NCBI GenBank assembly: GCA_947176965.1
Contig: CAMWSU010000009.1
Location: forward strand, 1-52,462
DNA length: 52,462 nucleotides
Source: an uncultured Lachnospiraceae bacterium
GTDB lineage: Bacteria > Bacillota > Clostridia > Lachnospirales > Lachnospiraceae
Reading direction: 5' to 3'
A program made the translations under genes and the position numbers. The notes under the pieces are model-generated. The model had not been told where the DNA came from and searched no databases. It was given only the letters and a program-made list of their open reading frames with translations. Below are positions 24,588-31,676 of the stretch, piece by piece. Positions within the stretch are counted from its first letter, which is position 1. Every line of letters starts with the position of its first letter.

Positions 24588-25747
24588 AGATAAACTATAA
24601 CTTGCAGGCGATGGGGGCACAGAGAGCATTAAAGAGGAACGAGGCAAAATTGTCGGCGTCAACACAGCGTCTTTCCTCCGGTTATAAGATCAATCAGGCA
24701 AAGGACAATCCGGCGGGTATGGCGATCAGTAAGAAAATGCGCTTACAGATCAGAGGACTTACGCAGGCGGGGGACAATATCGTAAACGGAATCTCCGTGT
24801 GCGAGACGGCGGACGGTACGCTTGCAGAGGTACACGACATGCTTCAGAGAATGAAGGAACTGACGATTAAAGCATCGAACGGAACGAATACGACTGCGGA
24901 CAGAACATCCATTGAGTGTGAAGTGAAGTTGTTAAAAGAAGAAATCACGAGAATTGCCACACAGACGGATTTCAATGATATGACCCTGATTGACGGAACC
25001 TTTGACCTTCGCGGTTATGGGGATGAGATCGGTGTGAAGGTGACAGAGTATTCCGATGAGATGCCACTCGGAAAATATACGATAGAGATCGATGCATTTG
25101 GGGATGAGACGACAGACCCTCCTACGGACGCGGTCGTAAGGCTCACGGGATCAGATGCGCAGGCGGGCAGTCAGCAGTTTGTGGATGAGGCCAAGATAAC
25201 GGCGGATGGCAATAAAGTCACGATCACGGACAATAAGGGAAAGACGATTACGCTTGAACTTCCGGATCAGCAGACGTATGAAAAGTTTAGAGATGATCCG
25301 AATTATCCTGATAGCTGGCTCGATACTACGGTCGAATTAGATCTTATGGGAATCGGCGGATACACTGTACAGGTCGGCGTGAATGAAGGCCAGTTACTCG
25401 ACATGAGATTACCCACGGTGTCTCTAAAAACACTCGGACTGGAGGATGTTGATGTCAGCACAGAGCTGAAAGCAAAAGAGTCGATGACTGCGGTTAGCGA
25501 AGCAATTGATAAGGTATCACTGGTCCGTGCGCGTATCGGAGCGTACCAGAACCGGCTTGAGCATGCGGGAGCAAGTGTCGATGCCACGACGGAAAATATG
25601 ACGGCGGCTGTTTCCAGAATTACCGATCTCGATATGTCGGAGGAGATGGTTGATTATACGATCATGCAGGTTTTGGTGCAGGCGGGAACAAGCATGCTGT
25701 CACAGGCAAACAGCCAGCCGGAGCAGGCGCTTCAATTGCTGCAGTAA
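24584..25747 (+). CDS. fliC: Flagellin
   Basis: This 387-residue protein has conserved flagellin D0/D1 ends and a short central variable domain. The N-terminus (MKINYNLQAM, LSASTQRLSSGYKINQAKDNPAGMAIS) and the segment LQRMKELTIKASNG are characteristic, and the C-terminus ends SMLSQANSQPEQALQLLQ. The central region (about 165-300) is a compact beta-rich D2-like domain. Two cysteines, Cys73 (ISVCETADG) and Cys112 (SIECEV), lie in the D1 helices, which is unusual because flagellins are largely cysteine-free. The ATG overlaps the DUF6240 stop by 4 bases, implying coupled translation, and the fliS-like gene follows 19 bases later. Whether this is the only flagellin of the cell cannot be told. Secure call. 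Confidence 0.95.
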   Translation: MKINYNLQAMGAQRALKRNEAKLSASTQRLSSGYKINQAKDNPAGMAISKKMRLQIRGLTQAGDNIVNGISVCETADGTLAEVHDMLQRMKELTIKASNGTNTTADRTSIECEVKLLKEEITRIATQTDFNDMTLIDGTFDLRGYGDEIGVKVTEYSDEMPLGKYTIEIDAFGDETTDPPTDAVVRLTGSDAQAGSQQFVDEAKITADGNKVTITDNKGKTITLELPDQQTYEKFRDDPNYPDSWLDTTVELDLMGIGGYTVQVGVNEGQLLDMRLPTVSLKTLGLEDVDVSTELKAKESMTAVSEAIDKVSLVRARIGAYQNRLEHAGASVDATTENMTAAVSRITDLDMSEEMVDYTIMQVLVQAGTSMLSQANSQPEQALQLLQ

Positions 25748-25766
25748 CAGGAAGGGGCTTTGGTAG

Positions 25767-26225
25767 ATGCAGGATACGTTAAAAAAGGATTTTACCCTGC
25801 GGATCTCGCAGGCCAACCGCACTGAGCTGACGGTGATCATCTATGAAATATGCCTTGTTTATCTGAAAGAGGCGATAGAGGGAACGGACAGGGCGGAGAA
25901 TATCGCAAGAGCTAGGGCATGCGTCGATGAGCTGAAAGAGTCTTTGAATTTTGAGTATGAGCCGGCGGGCCAGCTCCTTCATCTTTATATTCATGTGAAT
26001 AAGCTGCTCGTGCAAGCCGCAGCGGGAGGGCGGACGGAGCCGCTCACGGAGGCGGAGTCCATTTTGAGAAGGCTGCATGACGAATTTCAGAAGATCAGCG
26101 AGTCGGACGACAGTCCGCCGCTTGTGCACAATGCGCAGGAGGTGTATGCCGGATATACCTACGGAAAAAATGACGTAAATGTCAATTTCGGAAGCGATGA
26201 AAAAGGGCGAGGGTTCTTCGCATGA
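25767..26225 (+). CDS. FliS-like flagellin export chaperone
   Basis: This 152-residue helical protein has a FliS-type pattern. FTLRISQANRTELTVIIYEICLVYLKEAIEG aligns in spacing with the FliS tract containing A-x2-x-E-L-I-x2-L-Y-D-x2-I, and two further helices (DELKESLNFEYEPAGQLLHLYIHVNKLLVQA and SILRRLHDEFQKIS) complete the four-helix bundle. FliS binds the C-terminal D0 helix of flagellin to prevent premature polymerisation. The position right after flagellin supports the role. Sequence identity to classical FliS appears low, so this is a divergent type. A terminator overlaps its last codons. Confidence 0.78.
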   Translation: MQDTLKKDFTLRISQANRTELTVIIYEICLVYLKEAIEGTDRAENIARARACVDELKESLNFEYEPAGQLLHLYIHVNKLLVQAAAGGRTEPLTEAESILRRLHDEFQKISESDDSPPLVHNAQEVYAGYTYGKNDVNVNFGSDEKGRGFFA

Positions 26226-26239
26226 GAACCCTCTTTTTT
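26210..26239 (+). terminator. Terminator of the flagellar operon
   Basis: AGGGTTCT (26210-26217) pairs with AGAACCCT (26225-26232), followed by CTTTTTT. The stem covers the stop codon of the fliS-like gene. Confidence 0.85.
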
Positions 26240-26262
26240 AACCTATAAAAAATTTGCTATCC

Positions 26263-26325
26263 GGAAGAATTCCTGAAGGGAATTCTTCGAAAGACTTCCG
26301 CTAACGCGGAAGTCTTTTTATTTTT
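26263..26325 (+). repeat. Dispersed double-hairpin element, copy C
   Basis: Hairpin 1 is GAAGAATTCC with GGAATTCTTC (26264-26273 and 26279-26288). Hairpin 2 is AAGACTTCCGC with GCGGAAGTCTT (26291-26301 and 26306-26316), then a T-rich run. Flanks and linker (GGAAGAAT, ATTCTTCGAAAGA, TCTTTTT) match the copies at 49253 and 51242, while the stem interiors differ with compensating changes. Confidence 0.75.
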
Positions 26326-26411
26326 TAAATTGAAATAAACCTATTCAGTTCCGTCCCTGCCTCTCTTCAACCGTTAGGTGAATTTCGGCGGCCGATTCTC
26401 TTTATAGGTTA

Positions 26412-26440
26412 TTGCAGCTGCCTCCGGAGCATACTATGAT
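26412..26440 (+). promoter_or_regulatory. Promoter of the truncated XRE gene
   Basis: TTGCAG (26412-26417) and TATGAT (26435-26440) are separated by 17 bases, about 35 bases before the start codon. A GGAGG site follows. Confidence 0.6.
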
Positions 26441-26473
26441 AGAATTGTAATCATAACGGAGGAAGGGAGCGAG

Positions 26474-26896
26474 ATGAATCGTATGAAGAATACGAAGAAT
26501 ATGAAGACTGGCGCGGTAATCAGTAAGAGGCGTAAGGAATTGGGCCTGACCCAGAATCAGCTTGCTGGGTCGCTGAACATATCATTTCAGGCAGTGTCAA
26601 AATGGGAAAACAACACAGCCCTCCCGGATGTGGAAATGCTTCCTAAGCTGGCGGCAGCGCTGCATACCACTGTGGATGCGTTGCTGGGATACAGCAGTGT
26701 GGTAACAGATTATGACCGGCGGTATGACACGGGGGAACATTACTGGGGGCTGATGCCAAACCGTATCTGCTATGACATTATGAAACTTCTGCCGATTTGC
26801 AGGGAAAAAAACCATATTTGGACAGGCTGCTGCAAAAATTGGATGAAAAGTATCCGGTTGAACAGGGAGAAGAAATTAAGACCATTGATTCCATAG
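26474..26896 (+). pseudogene. Truncated XRE regulator (lost its methyltransferase-like C-terminus)
   Basis: The 140-codon frame starts with a good GGAGG site and encodes an XRE helix-turn-helix (residues about 13-66, ISKRRKELGLTQNQLAGSLNISFQAVSKWEN). It continues with YDTGEHYWGLMPNRICYDIMKLLP. In related proteins that segment leads into a SAM-dependent methyltransferase domain (family knowledge). Here, after codon about 107 (near 26793), the sequence becomes a different gene: the remaining residues are out-of-frame reading through an ABC transporter fragment. I read this as a deletion junction that removed the methyltransferase part and the start of an ABC gene. A short protein with an intact DNA-binding domain could still be made. 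Confidence 0.72.
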
Positions 26897-27525
26897 AGAT
26901 AGAAAATCTTTCTTATCATTATCCGGAACAGGAAGCTCTTCTCAAGAATGTGAATTTGACTGCCCGTCAGGGCGAACGGATAGCAATTGTCGGAAAAAGC
27001 GGGTGCGGCAAAACGACGCTATTAAAATTACTTGTGGGTCTGCTTAATATGGACGAAGGAAAGATCCTGTATTCCGGTATAGATATCAATCAAATAAAAA
27101 TATCTGGATTACATAAGAGAATAGGCTTTATCTTGCAAAACAGCCGTCTTTACAATATGTCCATTAAGGAGAATTTGCTGCTGGCCAATCCCGAAGCAAC
27201 AAAACAGGACATAGAGGAGGCTTGCAGAAAGGCATGTATTCTGGATTTTATACAAAAGCTTTCAGATGGATTCAATACCGTGGTAGGAGAAAACGGCAGT
27301 AAGCTCTCCGGTGGACAAAGGCAGAGAATTGTGTTGGCAAGGGCCTTTTTGATGGACGTGGACGTCTATATTTTTGATGAAGCGACCAGCGCGATCGATC
27401 AATACAGCGAAAAACTGATTAACGATGCAATTGCTAACATGAACAAAGACAAGATTATAATCATTGTAGCACATAGAGAGTCCTCAATTCAGTTATGTAA
27501 CAGAGTAATAAGGCTGGGTGAGTAG
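26797..27525 (+). pseudogene. ABC exporter C-terminal ATPase fragment
   Basis: These 242 codons encode a nearly complete ABC nucleotide-binding domain: Walker A GKSGCGKTT, Q-loop FILQNS, signature LSGGQRQR, Walker B VDVYIFDEATSA and H-loop VAHRES. In fused ABC exporters this domain follows a transmembrane domain; here no membrane domain and no sensible start codon precede it (the frame opens with a TTG inside the XRE fragment). The leading residues (KPYLDRLLQKLDEKYP) look like the linker that normally joins the two domains. It is most simply the 3' remnant of a peptide or multidrug exporter gene joined by deletion to the XRE gene. A stand-alone ATPase cannot be wholly excluded. Confidence 0.75.
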
Positions 27526-27540
27526 GCAGGAGGGTAATAT

Positions 27541-27561
27541 ATGATTAAAAAATGTCCTTGA
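27541..27561 (+). pseudogene. Six-codon stub of a lost downstream gene
   Basis: A strong AGGAGGG (27529-27535) is followed by ATG and only five further codons (MIKKCP) before a stop. It looks like the start of a former operon gene interrupted by a later insertion or deletion. It may equally be a chance reading. Confidence 0.3.
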
Positions 27562-27581
27562 ATGAAGGAATGAGGGCAGAA

Positions 27582-27640
27582 AGCTACCCACCCCTCATGA
27601 TTGAGGGGCAGGGGAGCTGAATAGGCGAAGCCTATTTTTT
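27582..27640 (+). other. Two consecutive hairpins, the second terminator-like; possible IS end
   Basis: An imperfect long hairpin (27582-27597 with 27602-27618, arms AGCTACCCACCCCTCA and TGAGGGGCAGGGGAGCT) is followed by AATAGGC-GAA-GCCTATT (27620-27636) and T4. The second can terminate forward transcription. The first resembles subterminal hairpins of IS200/IS605-type elements in style, but no transposase is present. Confidence 0.45.
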
Positions 27641-27935
27641 ATGTGAAAATACCATCCTGCATCACGGGGATGAGCGGAACCGTGATCGACTCCGGCGTGG
27701 GGATGGGTTCTCCCGCAGGAAACAGATGAAGCTCCTGCGCCTGATGATAGAGAAAACGATACCGTTTCAGCAGCGAATTGACTTCATAAATGTAGCAGTC
27801 GATCAGATCGGGATCGGTTGCGTTGTCAAAGCCCGCATAGGCGCTCTCTAATGCGAATCGTGTTTTTGCGATAGCATCTAAAATCGTATTTTTCCCTGTA
27901 TCCTCATAGTAGGACTGGCTATATTGGATTTTCAT
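27639..27935 (-). CDS. DUF2508 (YaaL-like) family protein
   Basis: This small 98-residue helical protein contains DAIAKTRFALESAYAGFDNATDPDLIDCYIYEVNSLLKRYRFLYHQA, a good match to the DUF2508/YaaL pattern of a D-x-IDYxIYE-like core between two helices. The family's function is unknown. In Bacillus, yaaL lies between recR and bofA; here it lies next to bofA but in divergent orientation, and recR is absent. The start at 27935 follows AAGGTG; a four-codon longer frame is possible. The C-terminal tail (PTPESITVPLIPVMQDGIFT) is proline-rich and probably disordered. Moderately confident. Confidence 0.74.
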   Translation of the reverse strand: MKIQYSQSYYEDTGKNTILDAIAKTRFALESAYAGFDNATDPDLIDCYIYEVNSLLKRYRFLYHQAQELHLFPAGEPIPTPESITVPLIPVMQDGIFT

Positions 27936-28068
27936 GCACCACCACACCTTTCTATCTGTTTCATTATAAGCAGGTCCGTTCCTGTTTATTCATGATTTGC
28001 CAAATTTAAGCATATTCTTAGATGGGGGACGGAGTTTTTAACCGCTTTTTTCAAACGGAGGGATGCAG

Positions 28069-28350
28069 ATGACGGAAATAACAAGTGGACAGGGAATGCT
28101 GATGATCATAATGATGTGCGGGGTTCTGCTGATGATCGTGCTGCGCGGAAAGCGCACGGATATTCTGATCGGATTTGTCCTGCGCGCACTGTGCGGTCTT
28201 GTGTGTATTTATGTTGTCAATTATGTGATGCTGCATTTTCAATATCAAGGGACAATCGGCGTAAATCAATATACGCTTTTAGCGTCCGGGCTTCTCGGTC
28301 TGCCCGGTCTGATTGCTCTTTATGCCATAAAAATCATCAGTTTATTGTGA
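28069..28350 (+). CDS. bofA: Pro-sigma-K processing inhibitor BofA-like protein
   Basis: This 93-residue membrane protein has two to three hydrophobic segments (about 10-28, 36-58 and 70-90). The C-terminal part (VNQYTLLASGLLGLPGLIALYAIKII) carries the BofA-type G-x-N-x2-T-x5-G-LG-PG-x2-L motif. In Bacillus, BofA holds the SpoIVFB protease inactive until the sigma-K checkpoint of sporulation. In clostridia its partners may differ. Start 28069 is chosen because GGAGGG ends 6 bases upstream; the ATG at 28063 abuts that site. Next to the DUF2508 gene, as in many Firmicutes, it supports a spore-forming lineage. Confidence 0.85.
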   Translation: MTEITSGQGMLMIIMMCGVLLMIVLRGKRTDILIGFVLRALCGLVCIYVVNYVMLHFQYQGTIGVNQYTLLASGLLGLPGLIALYAIKIISLL

Positions 28351-28614
28351 AAAATAGACAAACTTCAAAAATCATCGATTTTAATATGGACAAATGAAAA
28401 ACAGCATATTATAATCAGTTTTACCAATCGGCGGTGCCGGTGGATGAGGTGACAAGGATGAATCCGGTTGTATTGAACGGACGATGTCGCATCAATCCGC
28501 ATCAACAGATCAGGGTACACCGATTTCTAAGTGGTCTGCGCTCGCAGACCGATCATTCTTTCCCGTATCGGGAGACATTCACAAAATGTAAGAATTTAAG
28601 GAAAAGGAGGCGTA
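28351..28614 (+). other. Intergenic leader before the Tad pilus locus
   Basis: This 264-base gap holds no convincing gene. It contains a 7-bp hairpin GGTCTGC-GCTC-GCAGACC (28533-28550), a small TCCCG/CGGGA hairpin (28561-28573) and an AAAATC/GATTTT dyad right after bofA (about 28367-28381). A 71-codon frame from 28434 runs into the next gene out of frame and lacks a ribosome binding site. No known riboswitch was recognised. The Tad promoter must lie here but is not obvious. Confidence 0.45.
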
Positions 28615-29640
28615 ATGGCACAGGAGGTATTGGCTCTGTGCGACGGTAACATTCACTATGGCAGCAGACTTGCCGCTTATTTGGAACAGCAGAAGGCGTT
28701 TCCGCTCCGCATCTTGTTTTTTTCAGATACGGCGCAATTGATGAAATGCATGTCGGATAGTTGCCCGCAGTATCTTCTTTTATCGGAGGAGATCTATTCG
28801 GAGCTGTCTGAGGGCGGACTGCCGGCTTATAAGAGACTGTTTTTGCTGCAAAAACAGAAAGGAAAAGAGGAATGCGGCGCGTCGCGCATCACCACGATTT
28901 ACAGGTATCAGCAGGCAGGGAATATCATGCGCGCGATCCTTGCGGAGCTGGGGGAGGAGATTGGCAGAAATAACAGAAGTCCGAAAACGATCGCGGGCAC
29001 AAAGATCATCGGGGTATACACACCGATCAGGCGGAGCATGCAGACTAGCTTTTCTATTCTGCTGGGGCAGGTTCTTGCGGCAGAGGAACGGACGCTCTAC
29101 ATCAATATGGAGGGGTATTCGGGATTTCGCAACCTGCTTGGCAGGGAGTTAAAGCCGGACATCACCGATCTGATGTTTTTGGCAAAAGAAGAAGGAGAAT
29201 CGTATGTAAGATTGCTGGAAAGCATGATCAATACGATCGGCAGGCTTGAGTATATTCCGCCGGCATCCGCATTCATAGATCTTGCAGCCGTCACAAAAGA
29301 ACAGTGGCTGAAGCTTTTGCGGGAGATCAGGAACGACGGGAGGTTTTCGTATCTGGTGCTGGATGTTACGGAACAGATACAGGGAATGTTTCAGGTTCTG
29401 GAGGAGTGCGACTTGATCTATACGATCGAGGGGGCGGACGCCATCGCGCAGGCAAAGCTCTATGAATACGAGCAGCTTCTTTCTTTTATGGAATACGACA
29501 GGATTCGTGAAAAAACAAAAAGGAAGAAACTGCCGAGCGTCCATTTTGCCGAGATGAATTTTGAGCGGCTTTTATACAGTGAACTTGCAGGGTATGTCCG
29601 AAGCATCGCAAAGGAAGATTTCGGGGTGGAAGGGGGATGA
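28615..29640 (+). CDS. tadZ: TadZ/CpaE-like pilus assembly protein
   Basis: This 341-residue protein has a receiver-like N-terminal region (about 1-120) followed by a MinD/ParA-like domain (about 128-320). TIIGVYTPIRR-type sequence (KIIGVYTPIRRSMQTSF) stands where the deviant Walker A KGGxGKT should be: no glycine-rich loop or lysine is present. LYINMEGYSGF and FSYLVLDVTE resemble the later strands of the fold. TadZ/CpaE proteins place the Tad secretion machinery in the cell. Nucleotide binding is doubtful here. A strong AAAGGAGG site precedes the ATG, and tadA follows directly. It is the first gene of the Tad locus. Confidence 0.76.
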   Translation: MAQEVLALCDGNIHYGSRLAAYLEQQKAFPLRILFFSDTAQLMKCMSDSCPQYLLLSEEIYSELSEGGLPAYKRLFLLQKQKGKEECGASRITTIYRYQQAGNIMRAILAELGEEIGRNNRSPKTIAGTKIIGVYTPIRRSMQTSFSILLGQVLAAEERTLYINMEGYSGFRNLLGRELKPDITDLMFLAKEEGESYVRLLESMINTIGRLEYIPPASAFIDLAAVTKEQWLKLLREIRNDGRFSYLVLDVTEQIQGMFQVLEECDLIYTIEGADAIAQAKLYEYEQLLSFMEYDRIREKTKRKKLPSVHFAEMNFERLLYSELAGYVRSIAKEDFGVEGG

Positions 29641-29731
29641 AGAAGTTCTGAGGCGTCAAAATACGCCGCCTAAGAACATCGAAGTCATCATGAATGGGGA
29701 AATAGATAGTGTGCAGAAAAGGAGAGTTTTC

Positions 29732-30943
29732 ATGAGGGAATTACAGGGTGAGATCAGGGAGCGCGTATTAGCGCACTTGGATATGACGCAGGAGCAAACG
29801 GATGAGGAAGTGCGCGAGTTGATCGAGCGGTGCATTTTGGAGGTATCGGGCGAGCGTTTTATCAGTCTCGAGGAAAAACGAAGGCTTGCACGGGAAGTGT
29901 TTTTGTCTATTCGGAAGCTTGATTTTTTGCAGGAACTGATTGATGACGAGAGCGTCACGGAAATTATGGTGAACGGACCGGATGCGATCTTTGTAGAAAA
30001 AGACGGAAAGCTGTATCGCGCGGAGGAGCGCTTTGAGTCGGGAGAAAAGCTGGAAAATGTCATTCAGCAGATCGTGGCATCCTGCAACCGCGTCGTCAAT
30101 GAAGCGTCGCCCATTGTAGATGCAAGACTGGAAAACGGTGCGCGCGTACATGTCGTGCTTGCGCCGGTCGCGTTAAACGGGCCGATTTTGACGATCCGGC
30201 GGTTTCCGGAGCGTCCGATGTGCATGGAGGATCTGCTGCGGAGGCAGTCCCTCCCCAAAGAGGCGGCAGAGCTTCTGAAAAAGCTTGTAAAAGCAGGCTA
30301 CAACATCTTTATCAGCGGCGGAACCGGATCCGGAAAAACAACGTTCCTAAATGCGCTTTCCGAGTACATCCCGCCCGCCGAGCGCGTGATCACGATCGAG
30401 GACAGTGCGGAGCTGCAGCTGATCTCCCTTCCGAATCTTGTGCGGTTAGAGACGAGGAACGCGAATGTCGAGGGCTGTCGGGAAATCACGATCCGCGATT
30501 TGATCCGGGCATCCCTTCGCATGAGACCGGACCGCGTGATCGTCGGCGAAGTGCGCGGGAGTGAGGCGGTCGATATGCTGCAATGCTTAAACACCGGACA
30601 CGACGGCTCGCTCTCAACAGGTCATGCCAACAGCGCGTCGGACATGCTCTATCGGCTGGAGACGATGGTGCTGATGGGTATGGAACTGCCGCTTGCGGCG
30701 ATTCGGGGGCAGATTGCGTCGGGGGTGGATGTGATCGTGCATCTGGGGAGACTGCGCGACCGATCGCGCAGAGTGCTGGAAATCGCAGAGATTCTCGGCT
30801 ATGAGGATGGCGTGATCAGGATGCAGTCACTCTATCAATTTGAGGAGGAGGGGGAGGACGATGAAAAAAGAATCATCGGTACACTTAGAAAGCGGGCGGA
30901 GCTTTACCATACAGAAAAACTCTGCGCTGCCGGATTATCATGA
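29732..30943 (+). CDS. tadA: TadA/CpaF pilus secretion ATPase
   Basis: This 403-residue type II/IV secretion ATPase has all its motifs: Walker A ISGGTGSGKTTF (about residue 195), ITIEDSAELQL (Asp box), Walker B RVIVGEVRGSEA and the His box LSTGHANSA. It powers assembly of Flp pili from the cytoplasmic face. The start at 29732 is chosen because AAAAGGAGA ends 6 bases upstream. The same frame is open further upstream into tadZ, but without a start supported by a ribosome binding site. The end overlaps the tadB start by 83 bases in another frame, yet the TadA C-terminus (GTLRKRAELYHTEKL) looks family-typical, so the overlap is real. Confidence 0.93.
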   Translation: MRELQGEIRERVLAHLDMTQEQTDEEVRELIERCILEVSGERFISLEEKRRLAREVFLSIRKLDFLQELIDDESVTEIMVNGPDAIFVEKDGKLYRAEERFESGEKLENVIQQIVASCNRVVNEASPIVDARLENGARVHVVLAPVALNGPILTIRRFPERPMCMEDLLRRQSLPKEAAELLKKLVKAGYNIFISGGTGSGKTTFLNALSEYIPPAERVITIEDSAELQLISLPNLVRLETRNANVEGCREITIRDLIRASLRMRPDRVIVGEVRGSEAVDMLQCLNTGHDGSLSTGHANSASDMLYRLETMVLMGMELPLAAIRGQIASGVDVIVHLGRLRDRSRRVLEIAEILGYEDGVIRMQSLYQFEEEGEDDEKRIIGTLRKRAELYHTEKLCAAGLS

Positions 30944-31667
30944 ATATCATTTTACCATACGGGAAAGGGCAGGATGTGTTCTGTTCGCGGGAGGCTTTGT
31001 CGTGCTGCTTGCGTATTTATTTTACCGCTCAATCTACGCCGTGCCGATTTTGGCGCCGTTAGTCATTCCCGTTTATCGGATGGAACAGGACAGAAAGAAG
31101 CGCATGCGCAGGCTGCATTTGGAACAGCAGTTTAAGGATGCGATGCAGGCAATGACTTCGGCATTACAGGCGGGGTATTCTGTTGAGAATGCCATTCGGG
31201 AGACGTGCAGCGATATGGCGCATATGTATGGAAAGGACGGGATGATCGCGCGGGAATTTGCCTATATGGTGCAGGGCGTTCGCAACAATCATACGCCGGA
31301 GCAGCTGATGGAGGATCTGGCTTTTCGAAGCGGCTCCGAGGATATGACGGAATTCGGCGGACTGTTCGGGATAGCCAAGCGCACGGGAGGAAACCTGACG
31401 GAAATCCTGAAATCATGCGGAAGTACGATTTGTGAGAAACTTGACACCAAAAAAGAAATTGAAACCGTCATGGCGGCGAAGCGCCTTGAGGGGCGGATCA
31501 TGGATGTGATTCCATGCGCGATTATACTTTATATTGATATTTCTTCGCCGGGATTTTTCCGGTGTCTGTATCATAATATCCTGGGCGTCATTGTGATGAC
31601 GGTTTGTTTGACCGCTTATCTGGCCGCCATTCTCTTATCTGAAAAGATCATGTCTGTGGAGGTCTGA
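30861..31667 (+). CDS. tadB: TadB-like inner-membrane platform protein
   Basis: This 268-residue GspF-type protein has two hydrophobic segments near the N-terminus (about 38-72) and two at the C-terminus. Between them lies a cytoplasmic helical domain containing EQQFKDAMQAMTSALQAGYSVENAIRE and FGIAKRTGGNLTEIL, the typical T2SSF repeat. TadB and TadC together form the membrane platform for the pilus. The ATG at 30861 follows GGAGGAGGGGGAGG, a very strong site lying inside tadA codons. The 83-base overlap with tadA implies close translational linkage. Secure call. Confidence 0.88.
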   Translation: MKKESSVHLESGRSFTIQKNSALPDYHEYHFTIRERAGCVLFAGGFVVLLAYLFYRSIYAVPILAPLVIPVYRMEQDRKKRMRRLHLEQQFKDAMQAMTSALQAGYSVENAIRETCSDMAHMYGKDGMIAREFAYMVQGVRNNHTPEQLMEDLAFRSGSEDMTEFGGLFGIAKRTGGNLTEILKSCGSTICEKLDTKKEIETVMAAKRLEGRIMDVIPCAIILYIDISSPGFFRCLYHNILGVIVMTVCLTAYLAAILLSEKIMSVEV

Positions 31668-31676
31668 GATTCAAAC

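Noticed and set aside
28351-28614. Cyclic-di-GMP riboswitch before the Tad locus
   Set aside because: The conserved class I and class II core sequences are not present; only short unrelated hairpins are seen.
28434-28649. 71-codon reading frame in the Tad leader
   Set aside because: No ribosome binding site, Arg-rich shadow-like composition, and it overlaps tadZ out of frame.
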